The notes: generated by a model from the sequence alone, not told the origin. Shown: positions 9,437 to 19,044, counted from the first letter of the stretch. The stretch is 64,000 nucleotides of DNA from Chersky-840 sp035532735 (GCA_035532735.1 DATKQM010000024.1:6235-70234); one strand, 5' to 3'. Numbers and translations are program-made.

Positions 9437-10009
9437 TCAGCCCGGCGTGTCGCCGTTGAACCGCAACATCGCCGCGTCGACGCCCTCGAGGGCGATCACG
9501 TCGACGGCGTCCGCGGCGGTCTCGATAGCCACGTCCAGCGCGCTGCGCTCGGCACGCGAGGGACGGTGCAGCACGTAGTCGGCACCGGGCTCGCGCCCGG
9601 GGGGCTTCCCGATGCCGATCCGGACCCGGAGATAGCCCGGGTCATGGAGATGGGCGTGGATGGACTTGAGCCCGTTGTTACCGGCCGTGCCGCCCCCGAC
9701 CTTCACCTTGACCCGCCCCGAGGGCAGGTCGAGCTCGTCGTGGACGACGGCGACCCGGTCGGTGGAAGGGACCCGGAACCGCCGCATGAGCGCCGAGACG
9801 GCCAGGCCCGACTCGTTCATGTAGGTCTGGGGCACGGCCAGCACGACGAGGTGGTCATCGAGCCGTGACTGGGCCACGACGGCTCGAGTCCCCTTCTCGG
9901 GCCGCAGCCGTTGGCCTCGACGCGTCGCCAACAGCTCGACGACCTCGGCGCCGAGATTGTGACGGGTCCGCTCGAATTCCGCTCCCGGGTTGCCGAGGCC
10001 CACCACCAA
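9437..10009 (-). CDS. pth: Peptidyl-tRNA hydrolase
   Basis: 190 residues from a TTG at 10009. Pth frees tRNA from prematurely released peptidyl-tRNA. Visible motifs are VVGLGNPG (2-9), the catalytic His17 in RTRHNLG, NESG, HDELDLPSGRVKVKVGGGTAGNNGLKS split over 90-116 (Asp91 assists His) and RVRIGIGKP. No ATG, GTG or TTG lies further upstream before the in-frame rplY TAA at 10061-10063, so the start is this TTG, or an unusual CTG at 10057. The gene is tightly linked to rplY and mfd. Confidence 0.95.
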   Translation of the reverse strand: MVVGLGNPGAEFERTRHNLGAEVVELLATRRGQRLRPEKGTRAVVAQSRLDDHLVVLAVPQTYMNESGLAVSALMRRFRVPSTDRVAVVHDELDLPSGRVKVKVGGGTAGNNGLKSIHAHLHDPGYLRVRIGIGKPPGREPGADYVLHRPSRAERSALDVAIETAADAVDVIALEGVDAAMLRFNGDTPG

Positions 10010-10060
10010 GAGGTCGGCCGCCGCACCCCTGCCGGACGTGGCCAGCAGGCGCCGCAGGGG

Positions 10061-10747
10061 TTAGCTCTCCCCGCCCGACTCGCCCCCGGCGTCGGCCGAT
10101 GCTTCTCCGGCTCCCGCCGCACCGGCTTCGCCCTCGGCGGCTTCGCCTTCGACTCCTTCGCCCTCGACTCCCTCGCCCTCGACGGCCTGGACCCGGGGCG
10201 CCTGGCCGGCGGCCACGATCGACTCGGGGTCGACCTCGGTGATGACGTTGGGCGGCAGTGCGATGTCCGACACCCGCACCGCGGACCCGATGACGAGATC
10301 ACTGATGTCCACCTCGAGGTGGGCGGGGATGTCGGCGGGTCGAGACTTGATGGTGAGCGAGAACATCTGCTGCTCGAGGACACCGTCGGCCCGGTGCAGC
10401 TCGAGGGCTTCTCCGGTGAGGGTGATGGTGACCTCGGCGGTGACCTCGCGGTTGGGGTCGACGACCTGGAAGTCGACATGGGTCACGCTGCCGCGCACGG
10501 GATGGCGCTGGAGCTCGCGCGCCATGGTGAGGAATTTCTTGCCTTGCACCTGGAGCGACAGCACGGCGTTGAGACCGGCGTCGGTGCTCAGCGCGGCCCG
10601 CAGCTCGCGTGCCGCCACCGACACGGGGATGGGGTCGACCCCGGGGCCGTAGACCACGGCCGGGATCCTGCCGTCATGGCGCAGCCGGCGAGCCGAGCTG
10701 GAGCCCGACGGACGGCCGGCCTCGGCCTCCAGGATGAATTCGGCCAT
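10061..10747 (-). CDS. rplY: Ribosomal protein L25/Ctc with acidic tail
   Basis: 228 residues, CTC-type long form of 50S protein L25, which binds 5S rRNA. An N-terminal L25 domain (ARRLRHDGRIPAVVYG, ~residues 19-34) and a beta-rich C-terminal domain (HLEVDISDLVIGSAVRVSDI, PPNVITEVDPESIV) are clear. The last ~50 residues are an Ala/Glu/Gly low-complexity extension built from EGEGVEGE-like units. It is followed by pth on the same strand. About 86 nt separate it from prs. Confidence 0.95.
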   Translation of the reverse strand: MAEFILEAEAGRPSGSSSARRLRHDGRIPAVVYGPGVDPIPVSVAARELRAALSTDAGLNAVLSLQVQGKKFLTMARELQRHPVRGSVTHVDFQVVDPNREVTAEVTITLTGEALELHRADGVLEQQMFSLTIKSRPADIPAHLEVDISDLVIGSAVRVSDIALPPNVITEVDPESIVAAGQAPRVQAVEGEGVEGEGVEGEAAEGEAGAAGAGEASADAGGESGGES

Positions 10748-10833
10748 GGGTGAAGAGCTCCTCGGATGCGACGAACGGGCGACCCAGCATAGAAGGCCGG
10801 GGACCGGGGAGAGAAGCCGAGCCCCGCGCCTGG

Positions 10834-11805
10834 TCAGGTGAGGTTGTCGCCCCCGAAGATCTCCGACACCGAGGTGTCCTCGAACACGGCGTCGATGGCA
10901 TCGGCGATGAGCTTGGCCACCGAGAGGACCTGGAGCTTCTCGATGTGCTTCTCGTCGGAGATGGGCAGGGTGTTGGTGACCACGACCCGGCTGAGCGGCG
11001 ACTTCTCCAGGCGCGTGGTGGCGGGGTCGGACAAGACCCCGTGGGTGGCCATGGCCGAGATGTCCGCCGCCCCTCGCTCGGCCAGGAGCTCCGCGGCGGC
11101 GCAGATCGTCCCGGCGGTGTCGATCATGTCGTCGATCAGCACGCAGTGGCGACCTTGGACCTCTCCCACGACGTCGAGCGCCTCGACCTGGTTGTGGGTG
11201 CCCCGGGGGCGGCGCTTGTGCACGAAGGCGAGGTCCGCCCCGAGGTGCTGGCTGAACCGCTCCGCCACCCGCACCCGACCGGCGTCGGGGGCGACGATCA
11301 CGAGATCGCTCGTCCCCAGCCGGTGGAGCTCCTCGACGAGCACCGGCGTGGCGGTGAGATGGTCGAATGGGACGTCGAAGAAGCCCTGGATCTGTCCGGA
11401 GTGGAGGTCGACACTCACGACCCGATCGGCGCCGGCCACCTGGAACATGTCCGCCACGAGCTTGGCGGTGATGGGCTCGCGGCCCGTCGCCTTGCGGTCC
11501 TGGCGCGAGTACCCGTAGTAGGGGCAGACCGCGGTGATCCGCTTGGCCGAGGCCCGCTTGGCGGCGTCGATCATGATGAGCTGCTCCATGATCGAGTCGT
11601 TCACGGGGCCCGAGTGGGTCTGGACGATGAAGACGTCACTGCCCCGCAACGAGCCCTCGTAGCGGCAGTGGATCTCGCCGTTGGCGAACTCCCGCAGATT
11701 GGCTCCACCGAGCTCGACGCCGAGATGCTTGGCGATCTCCTCGGTCAATGCCGGGTGTGATCTCCCGGACACGAGCTCGAGACGCCTCTTCGGAACCAGC
11801 TCCAT
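10834..11805 (-). CDS. prs: Ribose-phosphate pyrophosphokinase
   Basis: About 323 residues from ATG 11805 (MELVPKRRLELVSGRSHP). Makes PRPP from ribose-5-phosphate and ATP for nucleotide, His and Trp synthesis. Motifs: REFANGEIHCRYEGSLRG (~37-54), the Mg-ATP region CPYYGYSRQDRKA, DLHSGQIQGFFD, the flexible-loop RRPRG segment and the PRPP-binding loop VLIDDMIDTAGT. A longer frame begins at 11871, but homology begins at 11805. It is usually next to glmU; here a plus-strand UspA gene lies between them. Confidence 0.97.
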   Translation of the reverse strand: MELVPKRRLELVSGRSHPALTEEIAKHLGVELGGANLREFANGEIHCRYEGSLRGSDVFIVQTHSGPVNDSIMEQLIMIDAAKRASAKRITAVCPYYGYSRQDRKATGREPITAKLVADMFQVAGADRVVSVDLHSGQIQGFFDVPFDHLTATPVLVEELHRLGTSDLVIVAPDAGRVRVAERFSQHLGADLAFVHKRRPRGTHNQVEALDVVGEVQGRHCVLIDDMIDTAGTICAAAELLAERGAADISAMATHGVLSDPATTRLEKSPLSRVVVTNTLPISDEKHIEKLQVLSVAKLIADAIDAVFEDTSVSEIFGGDNLT

Positions 11806-11898
11806 GTGCCCGAACGCTACTTCGCCGCCGAGGTTCCGTGTCACCCCCGAGAGGCGACCAGGTCGTGGCATGGATAGGCTGCGCGGGGAGGCTGATCG

Positions 11899-12330
11899 AT
11901 GCCCATCTTCTCATCGGTGGTCGTCGGCACAGACGGCTCGGCCACCGCCAACGAAGCCGTCGGTCGCGCCATCGAGCTCGCCAAGCTGTGTGGTGCCACG
12001 CTCCACATCGTGACCGCCTACAAGCCCAAGCCGGTCCGGACCGCCGGGGTCCCGGAGGAATTCCGTGAGCAGCTCGGGCCCGGGGGCGCGGCCGACACCG
12101 TCCTCGAAGACCAGTGCGCCATGGCCCGCAAAGAAGGGGTCTCGGTCCAGGGCCACACCGGGAAGGGCGATCCGGCCGAGGCCATCGTCCGCGTGGCGGA
12201 CGAGGAGGGTGCCGATGTGATCGTGGTCGGCAACAAGGGCATGGCCGGGGTCCGGCGCGTGCTCGGGAGCGTCCCGAACTCCGTCGCCCACCAGGCACCC
12301 TGCTCGGTCTTGATCGTCCAGACGACCTGA
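11899..12330 (+). CDS. Universal stress protein, UspA family
   Basis: 143 residues, one Usp domain. VVVGTDGS near the N-terminus and the ATP-binding signature GNKGMAGVRRVLGSVPNS (G-x2-G-x9-GS) place it in the ATP-binding subclass. Its cytosolic stress role is unknown here. It is transcribed divergently from prs and convergently with glmU and sits in what is usually a continuous glmU-prs operon, so it looks inserted. A second UspA gene is at 33.7 kb. Confidence 0.93.
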   Translation: MPIFSSVVVGTDGSATANEAVGRAIELAKLCGATLHIVTAYKPKPVRTAGVPEEFREQLGPGGAADTVLEDQCAMARKEGVSVQGHTGKGDPAEAIVRVADEEGADVIVVGNKGMAGVRRVLGSVPNSVAHQAPCSVLIVQTT

Positions 12331-12337
12331 TCCGCCC

Positions 12338-12364
12338 GGCGCCCGGGCGCATCAGGCGGGCGCC
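12338..12364. terminator. Inverted repeat between convergent usp and glmU
   Basis: Perfect 8-bp stem, ggcgcccg (12338-12345) with cgggcgcc (12357-12364), and an 11-nt loop. It lies 7 nt after the UspA stop and 16 nt before the end of glmU. The position suggests a bidirectional Rho-independent-like terminator, though it has no T-tract, which is common in high-GC actinobacteria. Confidence 0.5.
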
Positions 12365-12380
12365 CTCAGTCGAGAACTGA

Positions 12381-13493
12381 TCAGTCGAGCGCGGGGAAGT
12401 CCGCCCCCAGTGACGAGAACGGTCCCACCACCGCACCATCGGCCACCTGCGCGCCGGGCCCGAGCACGGCGAAGGGCCCCACCCGGGCATCCACGCCGAT
12501 CTCGGCTCGCAGCACCGAGCTCTTGGTCACCTTGGCGCCCGCCCCCACCGCACTGTCGACGATGTGACAGTCAGGACCGATCTCCGCCCCCGCACCCAAG
12601 GTGCACTCGCCTTGGATCACGACACCAGGGAGGAGCACGACGTCGGCTTCGAGGCTGGCGTTGGCGTCGATATAGGTGTTCTCGGGGTCCCACATGGTCA
12701 CCCCTCGCCGCATCCACCGCTCGTTGATCCGGTCGCGCAACTCGGCGTCGGCCACGGCCAGCTGGGCCCGGTCGTTCACTCCGGCCGCCTCCATGGGGTC
12801 GCCCACCACGAGCGACTCGACGCCGTAGCCGGCGTCGTGCAGCACGGCGTAGATGCCGGTGAGGCAGTGCTCGCCGGTGCGGACCACGGGACGCAACCGC
12901 CGCAGGGCGGGTGCGAGCACGGTGTGGCGGAAGCAATGGATGGTGGTGGCCACCTCGTCGACGAAGGCGTCGTCCTCGCGCACATCGGCGGCCTCGACGA
13001 CGCGCACCACGGCATCGTCCTTGCCCCTCACCACGCGGTCGTAGCCGGTGGGGTCGGGCAACACCGCGGTGAGGAGCGTCGCCGCTGCCCCGGTGGTCCG
13101 ATGGTGGCGCACCAGCGCGGCCAGCGTGGGCGGGCGTACGAGGGGCGTGTCACCGGGGAGCACCACGACGTCCCCGTCGGCGTCGACGAGCCCGTCGGGG
13201 AGAGCTGTCAGTCCGACGGCGAGAGCATCGCCGGTCCCGAGCTGCGTGGACTGTTCGACGAACTCGATCGCCAGCGAGCGCGGGGCGTGATCGACGAGGG
13301 TCTTGGTCACCCAGTCACCGCGATGTCCGACCACCACCACGACCTTGTGCACGGGAAGCTCGGCCAGCGCGTCGAGGACGTGGAGGATCATGGGGCGGCC
13401 GCACAACCGGTGGAGGGGCTTGGGGCGCGACGAGCGCATCCGTGTCCCCTCGCCGGCGGCGAGCACGACGGCAGAGAGCGGCCTCATCTCCAT
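12381..13493 (-). CDS. glmU: GlmU-type uridylyltransferase lacking the acetyltransferase half
   Basis: 370 residues from ATG 13493 (MEMRPLSAVVLAAGEGTRM). The pyrophosphorylase domain is complete: LAAGEGTRM (11-19), SRPKPLH, TQLGTGDAL, LPGDTPLV and LTGIYAVL. It would make UDP-GlcNAc from GlcNAc-1-P and UTP. The left-handed beta-helix has only a few hexapeptide turns, ending soon after the GPFAVLGPGAQVADGAVVGPF segment, about 90-100 residues short of normal ~450-residue GlmU. The acetyltransferase active site (the RPxxK region and the following His/Tyr/Asn turns) is missing. The gene stops next to the inserted-looking usp. GlcN-1-P acetylation must come from elsewhere if this is the only glmU. 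Confidence 0.88.
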   Translation of the reverse strand: MEMRPLSAVVLAAGEGTRMRSSRPKPLHRLCGRPMILHVLDALAELPVHKVVVVVGHRGDWVTKTLVDHAPRSLAIEFVEQSTQLGTGDALAVGLTALPDGLVDADGDVVVLPGDTPLVRPPTLAALVRHHRTTGAAATLLTAVLPDPTGYDRVVRGKDDAVVRVVEAADVREDDAFVDEVATTIHCFRHTVLAPALRRLRPVVRTGEHCLTGIYAVLHDAGYGVESLVVGDPMEAAGVNDRAQLAVADAELRDRINERWMRRGVTMWDPENTYIDANASLEADVVLLPGVVIQGECTLGAGAEIGPDCHIVDSAVGAGAKVTKSSVLRAEIGVDARVGPFAVLGPGAQVADGAVVGPFSSLGADFPALD

Positions 13494-13590
13494 GCGGTTT
13501 AGTCTGTCACCCGATGACGGGGGGGACAGCGCAGTCCACGACGACCTCGAGTGCCCCCGACGCGCCACCGAGCACGCCCTCCCCCGCCCC

Positions 13591-15189
13591 ATGCCCCGCC
13601 TGACCTCGACGATCGACCCCGGCGCCGACGCCTACCGCCAGAACCGGGCGGCCATGGAGTCCGCCCTGGCCGAGGTCGAGGAGCAGCTGGCCGTGGCCCG
13701 GGGGGGCGGGGGCCAGCGCTATGTCGAACGCCACCTCAGCCGGGGCAAGATGCTCGCTCACGACCGGGTGGAGATGGTCCTCGACCGCGACTCCCCCTTC
13801 CTCGAGATCGCGCCCTTGGCGGCCTGGGGGACCGAGTACACCGTGGGAGCCAGCCTGGTCTCGGGCATCGGCGTCGTGAGCGGGGTGGAGTGCCTCGTCT
13901 CGGCCAACGACCCCACCGTGCGGGGAGGGGCCACCAATCCCTTCACCATGCGCAAGTCGTCGCGCCTGGCCGACATCGCGCTCGAGAACCGGCTGCCCTC
14001 GATCAGCCTCGTCGAGTCGGGAGGGGCCGACCTTCCCACCCAGTCCGAGATCTTCATCCCCGGAGGGCGCGGCTTTCGCGACCTCACCCAACGCTCGGCC
14101 GCGGCGGTCCCCACCATTGCCCTGGTCTTCGGCAACTCCACCGCGGGCGGTGCGTACGTGCCGGGCATGAGCGACCACATCGTGATGATCGACGGGCGCT
14201 CCAAGGTCTTTCTGGGGGGACCGCCTCTCGTCAAGATGGCGACGGGTGAGGAGTCCGACGACGAAGAGCTCGGCGGCGCGTCGATGCACGCCCGGGTGAG
14301 CGGCCTCGCCGACTACCTCGCCACCGACGAGACCGATGCCATTCGCATCGGACGCGCCATCGTGTCGCGGCTCAACCACCGCAAACAGGGCCCGGCCCCG
14401 TCGATGCCGGCCGATGATCCGGTGTTCGACCCCGACGAGCTGCTGGGCGTCGCCTCGGCGGACCTCCGCGTCCCCTTCGACCCCCGCGACGTCCTGGCCC
14501 GCGTCGTCGACGGGTCGCGCTTCGACGAGTTCAAACCTCTCTACGGACCGAGCCTCGTCACCGGCTGGGCGTCGATCCACGGGTATCCCATCGGTGTCCT
14601 CGCCAACCACCGCGGCGTGTTGTTCAGCGAAGAGGCCAACAAGGCCACCCAATTCATCCAGCTCAGCAACCAGACCGACGTTCCCCTGTTGTTCCTCCAG
14701 AACACCACGGGATACATGGTGGGCAGGGAGTACGAGCAGCGGGGCATCATCAAAGACGGCGCCAAGATGATCAACGCGGTGTCGAACTCGCAGGTCCCCC
14801 ACCTCACCGTCAACATCGGCGCGTCGTACGGAGCGGGCAACTACGGCATGTGCGGCCGCGCCTATAACCCCCGCTTCCTCTTCTCGTGGCCCAACGCCCG
14901 CTCCGCGGTGATGGGCCCCGCGCAGCTGGCCGGGGTGCTGTCCATCGTGGCCCGCCAGGGCGCGGCCTCGCGCGGCGAGGCCTTCGACGAGGAGGCCGAC
15001 GCGGCCATGCGGGCCATGGTCGAGTCCCAGATCGAACGCGAGTCCCTGCCCCTGTTCCTCACCGGTCGCCTCTACGACGACGGCATCATCGACCCCCGCG
15101 ACACCCGTCACGTCCTCGGCATGTGCCTCTCGGTCATCCACAACACCCCCATCCACGGCACGCGCGGCTACGGCGTGTTCCGGATGTGA
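13591..15189 (+). CDS. Acyl-CoA carboxylase carboxyltransferase (beta) subunit
   Basis: 532 residues from ATG 13591 (MPRLTSTIDPGADAYRQN); the longer frame from 13303 lies over glmU and is unlikely. Crotonase-fold carboxyltransferase with GGATNPFTMRKSSRLADIA, a GNSTAGGAYVPGMSD oxyanion segment and FLQNTTGYMVG and ASYGAGNYGMCGRAYNPRF in the second half. It moves CO2 from biotin to an acyl-CoA. The sequence is of the 3-methylcrotonyl/geranyl-CoA carboxylase type rather than propionyl-CoA type (inference from motifs and neighbours). First gene of a four-gene operon, divergent from glmU. Confidence 0.93.
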   Translation: MPRLTSTIDPGADAYRQNRAAMESALAEVEEQLAVARGGGGQRYVERHLSRGKMLAHDRVEMVLDRDSPFLEIAPLAAWGTEYTVGASLVSGIGVVSGVECLVSANDPTVRGGATNPFTMRKSSRLADIALENRLPSISLVESGGADLPTQSEIFIPGGRGFRDLTQRSAAAVPTIALVFGNSTAGGAYVPGMSDHIVMIDGRSKVFLGGPPLVKMATGEESDDEELGGASMHARVSGLADYLATDETDAIRIGRAIVSRLNHRKQGPAPSMPADDPVFDPDELLGVASADLRVPFDPRDVLARVVDGSRFDEFKPLYGPSLVTGWASIHGYPIGVLANHRGVLFSEEANKATQFIQLSNQTDVPLLFLQNTTGYMVGREYEQRGIIKDGAKMINAVSNSQVPHLTVNIGASYGAGNYGMCGRAYNPRFLFSWPNARSAVMGPAQLAGVLSIVARQGAASRGEAFDEEADAAMRAMVESQIERESLPLFLTGRLYDDGIIDPRDTRHVLGMCLSVIHNTPIHGTRGYGVFRM

Positions 15190-15211
15190 CTGTGTCTTCG
15201 GAAGTGACCCT

Positions 15212-17221
15212 GTGATCGAGAAACTCCTCATCGCCAACCGGGGCGAGATCGCCCGTCGTGTCATCCGAGGCGCGCATCTGCTCGGCATCAGCTGCGTGGC
15301 AGTGTGCTCGGACCCCGACCTCGACGCGCCCTACGTCGCCGAAGCCGACGCATTCGTCCGCCTGCCCGGGTCCACGCCGACTGACACCTACCTCGACGTC
15401 GACGCCGTCGTGGGAGCGGCGCTGCGCAGCGGGGCCGACGCCGTGCATCCGGGCTACGGGTTCCTCTCCGAAGACGCCGGCTTCGCCCGAGCCTGTCTGG
15501 CCGCCGGGCTCGTCTTCGTGGGACCCCCGCCCGAGGTCATCGAGGCCATGGGCTCGAAGCTCAACGCCAAGGCCACCATGGCGGCCGCGGGCGTGCCCGT
15601 CCTCCCCACCGTGGAGATCCCCTCGGGTGACACCCTCGACAGTGCGGTCACCGACTCTGTGGAGGCACTGGGTTGGCCCGTCCTGGTCAAGGCTTCGGCC
15701 GGCGGCGGTGGCCGAGGCATGCGCGTGGTGGAGAGCCCCGACGCGCTCGCCGACGCGCTCACATCAGCCCGACGAGAAGCGACCTCTGCCTTCGGCGACG
15801 GGACCGTCTTCGTCGAGCCCTACGTGGTTCGTCCTCGTCACGTCGAAGTGCAGATCCTCGGTGACCTCCACGGCACGGTGGTCCATCTCTTCGAGCGCGA
15901 GTGCTCGATACAGCGCCGACACCAGAAGATCCTCGAAGAGAGCCCGTCGCCGGTCATCACGCCCGAGCGGCGCGCCGAGCTGGGGGCGGCCGCGGTGACG
16001 GCGGCCCGCACCATCGGGTACGTGAACGCCGGCACTGTCGAATTCCTCGTCCTCCCCGACGGCCGCTTCGCCTTCTTGGAGGTCAACACCCGGCTCCAGG
16101 TCGAGCATCCCGTCACCGAGCTCGTCACCGGCCTCGACCTCGTCCGGCTCCAGCTCCTCGTGGCCGACGGCATGGCACTACCGACCGAGGTCCTCGACGC
16201 CACCATCACCGGGCACGCCATCGAGGCCCGCCTCTACGCCGAAGACGCCACCCGGGGATTCCAGCCCTCGGCCGGGCACCTGCACCGTTTCCGCTTCCCG
16301 GCCACGTCGGTGGTCCGCATCGACAGCGGCGTCGAGGACGGCTCGGAGGTATCGGTCCACTACGACCCCATGCTGGCCAAGGTGATCGCGCACGCCCCCA
16401 CCCGGACCGAGGCGGCACGGGCCCTGGCCGGCGCGCTGGAGCGGGCCCAGGTCCACGGCGTCACCACCAACCGGGACCTCCTGGTGCGCATCCTCCGCCA
16501 TCCCGAATTCCTCGCCGGCGACATCGACACCGGCTTCCTGGTGCGTCACGACCCGGCCGTCCTCGGCGCGCCACTGGCCGACGTCTCGGCGCGACAACTC
16601 CACGCCGTGGCCGCCGCTTTGGCAGCCCAAGCCGAGCGACGCGCCCAGGCGCCGGTGCTCGTCGCGATGCCGTCGGGCTGGCGCAACAACCCCTCGGCGC
16701 CGCAGACGATGGCCTTCACCGGGCCTGACGGGGGTGTCGAGGTCGACTACCGCTTCGACGGCGCCGGGTCGTGCACACTGGTCGCCGTCGACGGCAACCA
16801 CCGAGACGACATCTCGATCCTTTCCTGCACACCCGACGCCGTGGTCCTCGCCGCGCAGGGCGTGTCGCGCCGCTACGAGGTCGAGCGGGTCGGGCCCAGT
16901 TCCTTCGTGGACGGACCCGACGGGTCCTCGACATTCATCGAGGTCGAACGCTTCCCGTTGCCCGGGAGCCAACTGGCCGCCGGCGCCCTCGTGGCCCCCC
17001 TGCCCGGCACCGTGGTCAAGGTGGCGGTGACAGTCGGTGACGCCGTGCGCGCCGGCGACACCCTGGTCGCCATCGAGGCCATGAAGATGGAGCACGAGGT
17101 CCGGGCCCCGAGCGACGGCACCGTGACCGAGGTGCACGTCACCCCGGGCGAGCAGGTCGAGTCGGGGCGTCTGCTGGTCGTCATCGACGGTCCCGACCCC
17201 GACGAGGCCGGCGTCACCTGA
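15212..17221 (+). CDS. Acyl-CoA carboxylase biotin carboxylase/BCCP (alpha) subunit
   Basis: 669 residues from a GTG at 15212. Biotin carboxylase domain at ~1-445: KLLIANRGEIARRV, HPGYGFLSED, the Gly-rich ATP loop KASAGGGGRGMR, and EVNTRLQVEHPVTE. A BT-like linker leads to a C-terminal biotinyl domain with AIEAMKMEHEV (biotin-accepting Lys about residue 625). It carboxylates biotin with ATP and bicarbonate and pairs with the beta subunit 22 nt upstream. Its stop overlaps the next start (TGATG). Confidence 0.95.
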   Translation: MIEKLLIANRGEIARRVIRGAHLLGISCVAVCSDPDLDAPYVAEADAFVRLPGSTPTDTYLDVDAVVGAALRSGADAVHPGYGFLSEDAGFARACLAAGLVFVGPPPEVIEAMGSKLNAKATMAAAGVPVLPTVEIPSGDTLDSAVTDSVEALGWPVLVKASAGGGGRGMRVVESPDALADALTSARREATSAFGDGTVFVEPYVVRPRHVEVQILGDLHGTVVHLFERECSIQRRHQKILEESPSPVITPERRAELGAAAVTAARTIGYVNAGTVEFLVLPDGRFAFLEVNTRLQVEHPVTELVTGLDLVRLQLLVADGMALPTEVLDATITGHAIEARLYAEDATRGFQPSAGHLHRFRFPATSVVRIDSGVEDGSEVSVHYDPMLAKVIAHAPTRTEAARALAGALERAQVHGVTTNRDLLVRILRHPEFLAGDIDTGFLVRHDPAVLGAPLADVSARQLHAVAAALAAQAERRAQAPVLVAMPSGWRNNPSAPQTMAFTGPDGGVEVDYRFDGAGSCTLVAVDGNHRDDISILSCTPDAVVLAAQGVSRRYEVERVGPSSFVDGPDGSSTFIEVERFPLPGSQLAAGALVAPLPGTVVKVAVTVGDAVRAGDTLVAIEAMKMEHEVRAPSDGTVTEVHVTPGEQVESGRLLVVIDGPDPDEAGVT

Positions 17222-19041
17222 TGCCCGACACCGCCACGTCACCGGGGCTGCTCCGCATCGCCAACTGCTCGGGCTTCTTCGGTGACCGCCTGGCGGCACC
17301 ACGCGAGCTGCTCGACGGAGGACCCATCGACGTCCTCACCGGCGACTACCTGGCCGAGCTCACCATGCTCATCTTGTGGAAGTCACGCCAGCGCGACCCC
17401 GCCCTCGGGTACGCCCGCACCTTCTACCGGCAGATGGAAGAGGTCCTCGGCACCTGCGTCGAGCGCGGCGTGAAGGTGGTGGCGAATGCGGGAGGCCTCA
17501 ACCCCGCCGGCCTCGCCCAAAGCCTGCGCGAGCTGGCTGCCCAGCTCGGCATCGAAGTTGCTGTCGCCCATGTCGAGGGCGACGACATCTTGGGTCGTCT
17601 GTCCTCGCTCCAGGCCGAGGGCGACCTGCTGGCGCACCTCGACACGGGCCGACCCCTCGCCGAGGCCGGGAGTGATCCCGTCAGTGCCAATGCCTATCTG
17701 GGCGGGTTCGGGATCGCCGAGGCCCTGGGCGGCGGCGCCGACGTGGTGGTGACCGGGCGGGTCACCGACGCCTCGCTCGTGGTCGGCCCCGCCGCCTGGC
17801 ACTTCGGCTGGCACCGAACCGACTGGGACCGCCTGGCCGGCGCGGTGGTGGTGGGACATGTCATCGAATGTGGCACCCAGACCACCGGAGGAAACTACGC
17901 CTTCTTCCGCGAGGTGCCGGGCCTCGAGCATCCCGGCTTTCCCATCGCCGAGATGGCCGAGGACGGTTCTGCGGTCATCACCAAGCACGAGGGCACGGGT
18001 GGTCTCGTGTCGGTGGGAACCGTCACGGCCCAGCTCCTCTACGAGATCGGTGGCCCGCTCTACGCCAACCCCGACGTGGTGGCGGACTTCTCGACCATCC
18101 GCCTCGAGGACGACGGCCCCGACCGGGTGCGCGTCTCTGGGGTCCGGGGTCGGCCCGCACCCGAGAAGCTCAAGGTGTCGATCAACCTGCTGGGTGGATA
18201 TCGCAACACCATGACCTTCGTCCTCACCGGGCTCGACATCGACGAGAAGGCGTCGCTGGTACGCCGCACCATGGACGAGATCGTGGGAGGCGCCTCGGGC
18301 TTCGCGGACTACGACGTCCGCCTCATCCGCACCGACGTCCCCGACGCCTCGACCAACGAACAGGCGAGCGCCCAGCTGCGCGTCACGGTCAAGGACCCCG
18401 ATCCCGAGGTGGTGGGGCGGCGCTTCTCCAACGCCGCGACCGAATTGGCATTGGCGAGCTATCCGGGCTTCTACCTGACATCCCCACCCGGTGAGGGCAC
18501 CGCCTACGGGGTCTTCTGGCCTGCGCTCGTGCCGCGCGCCGGAATCGACGAGACCGTCCTCCACGACGACGGCCGACGCGTGGTCATCGCCCCGACCCCG
18601 ATCTCACCGGGAACAGGTGATGGAGCCGAGGTTCGATCAACGCGCCGCGATGCCCGCACGCCGAGCTGGCCAGGGGGCGAGACCCGGCGCATGGCGCTCG
18701 GGACCGTCATCGGGGCGCGCTCGGGCGACAAGGGAGGCAATGCCAATGTGGGCCTGTGGGCGCGCAGCCCGGCCGGGTTCGCCTGGCTGGCGGCCGAGCT
18801 CACGGTGCAGCGCTTCCGCCAACTCCTCCCCGAAGCCGCCGCGCTGGCGGTCGACCGCTACGAGCTGGAGAACCTGCTCGCCCTCAACTTCGTGGTCCAC
18901 GGGTTGCTGGGCGAAGGCGTGGCCTCATCGACCCGGCCCGACCCCCAGGCCAAGAGCCTGGGCGAGTTCCTCCGCTCGCGCCTGGTCGAGGTGCCCGTCG
19001 CGCTCCTCGCCGACATACCCGCCGCCGACCACCCGAGGTGA
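17221..19041 (+). CDS. AtuA-family (DUF1446) protein
   Basis: 606 residues. The N-terminal ~450 residues are DUF1446 (LRIANCSGFFGDR, LTGDYLAELTMLIL, VVANAGGLNPAGLA, GRVTDASLVVGPAAW). Residues ~485-595 are the AtuA-like small domain (GARSGDKGGNANVGLWA). AtuA is encoded with citronellol/geranyl-CoA degradation genes in Pseudomonas and is needed for acyclic terpene use, but its reaction is undefined. It is coupled to the biotin carboxylase (TGATG) and followed 3 nt later by an acyl-CoA dehydrogenase, which ties it to CoA-thioester catabolism. The substrate is not determined. Confidence 0.9.
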   Translation: MPDTATSPGLLRIANCSGFFGDRLAAPRELLDGGPIDVLTGDYLAELTMLILWKSRQRDPALGYARTFYRQMEEVLGTCVERGVKVVANAGGLNPAGLAQSLRELAAQLGIEVAVAHVEGDDILGRLSSLQAEGDLLAHLDTGRPLAEAGSDPVSANAYLGGFGIAEALGGGADVVVTGRVTDASLVVGPAAWHFGWHRTDWDRLAGAVVVGHVIECGTQTTGGNYAFFREVPGLEHPGFPIAEMAEDGSAVITKHEGTGGLVSVGTVTAQLLYEIGGPLYANPDVVADFSTIRLEDDGPDRVRVSGVRGRPAPEKLKVSINLLGGYRNTMTFVLTGLDIDEKASLVRRTMDEIVGGASGFADYDVRLIRTDVPDASTNEQASAQLRVTVKDPDPEVVGRRFSNAATELALASYPGFYLTSPPGEGTAYGVFWPALVPRAGIDETVLHDDGRRVVIAPTPISPGTGDGAEVRSTRRDARTPSWPGGETRRMALGTVIGARSGDKGGNANVGLWARSPAGFAWLAAELTVQRFRQLLPEAAALAVDRYELENLLALNFVVHGLLGEGVASSTRPDPQAKSLGEFLRSRLVEVPVALLADIPAADHPR

Positions 19042-19044
19042 GCA

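Noticed and set aside
13507..15288. 593-residue minus-strand frame opposite the carboxylase beta gene
   Set aside because: Antisense shadow; the plus-strand carboxyltransferase is unmistakable.
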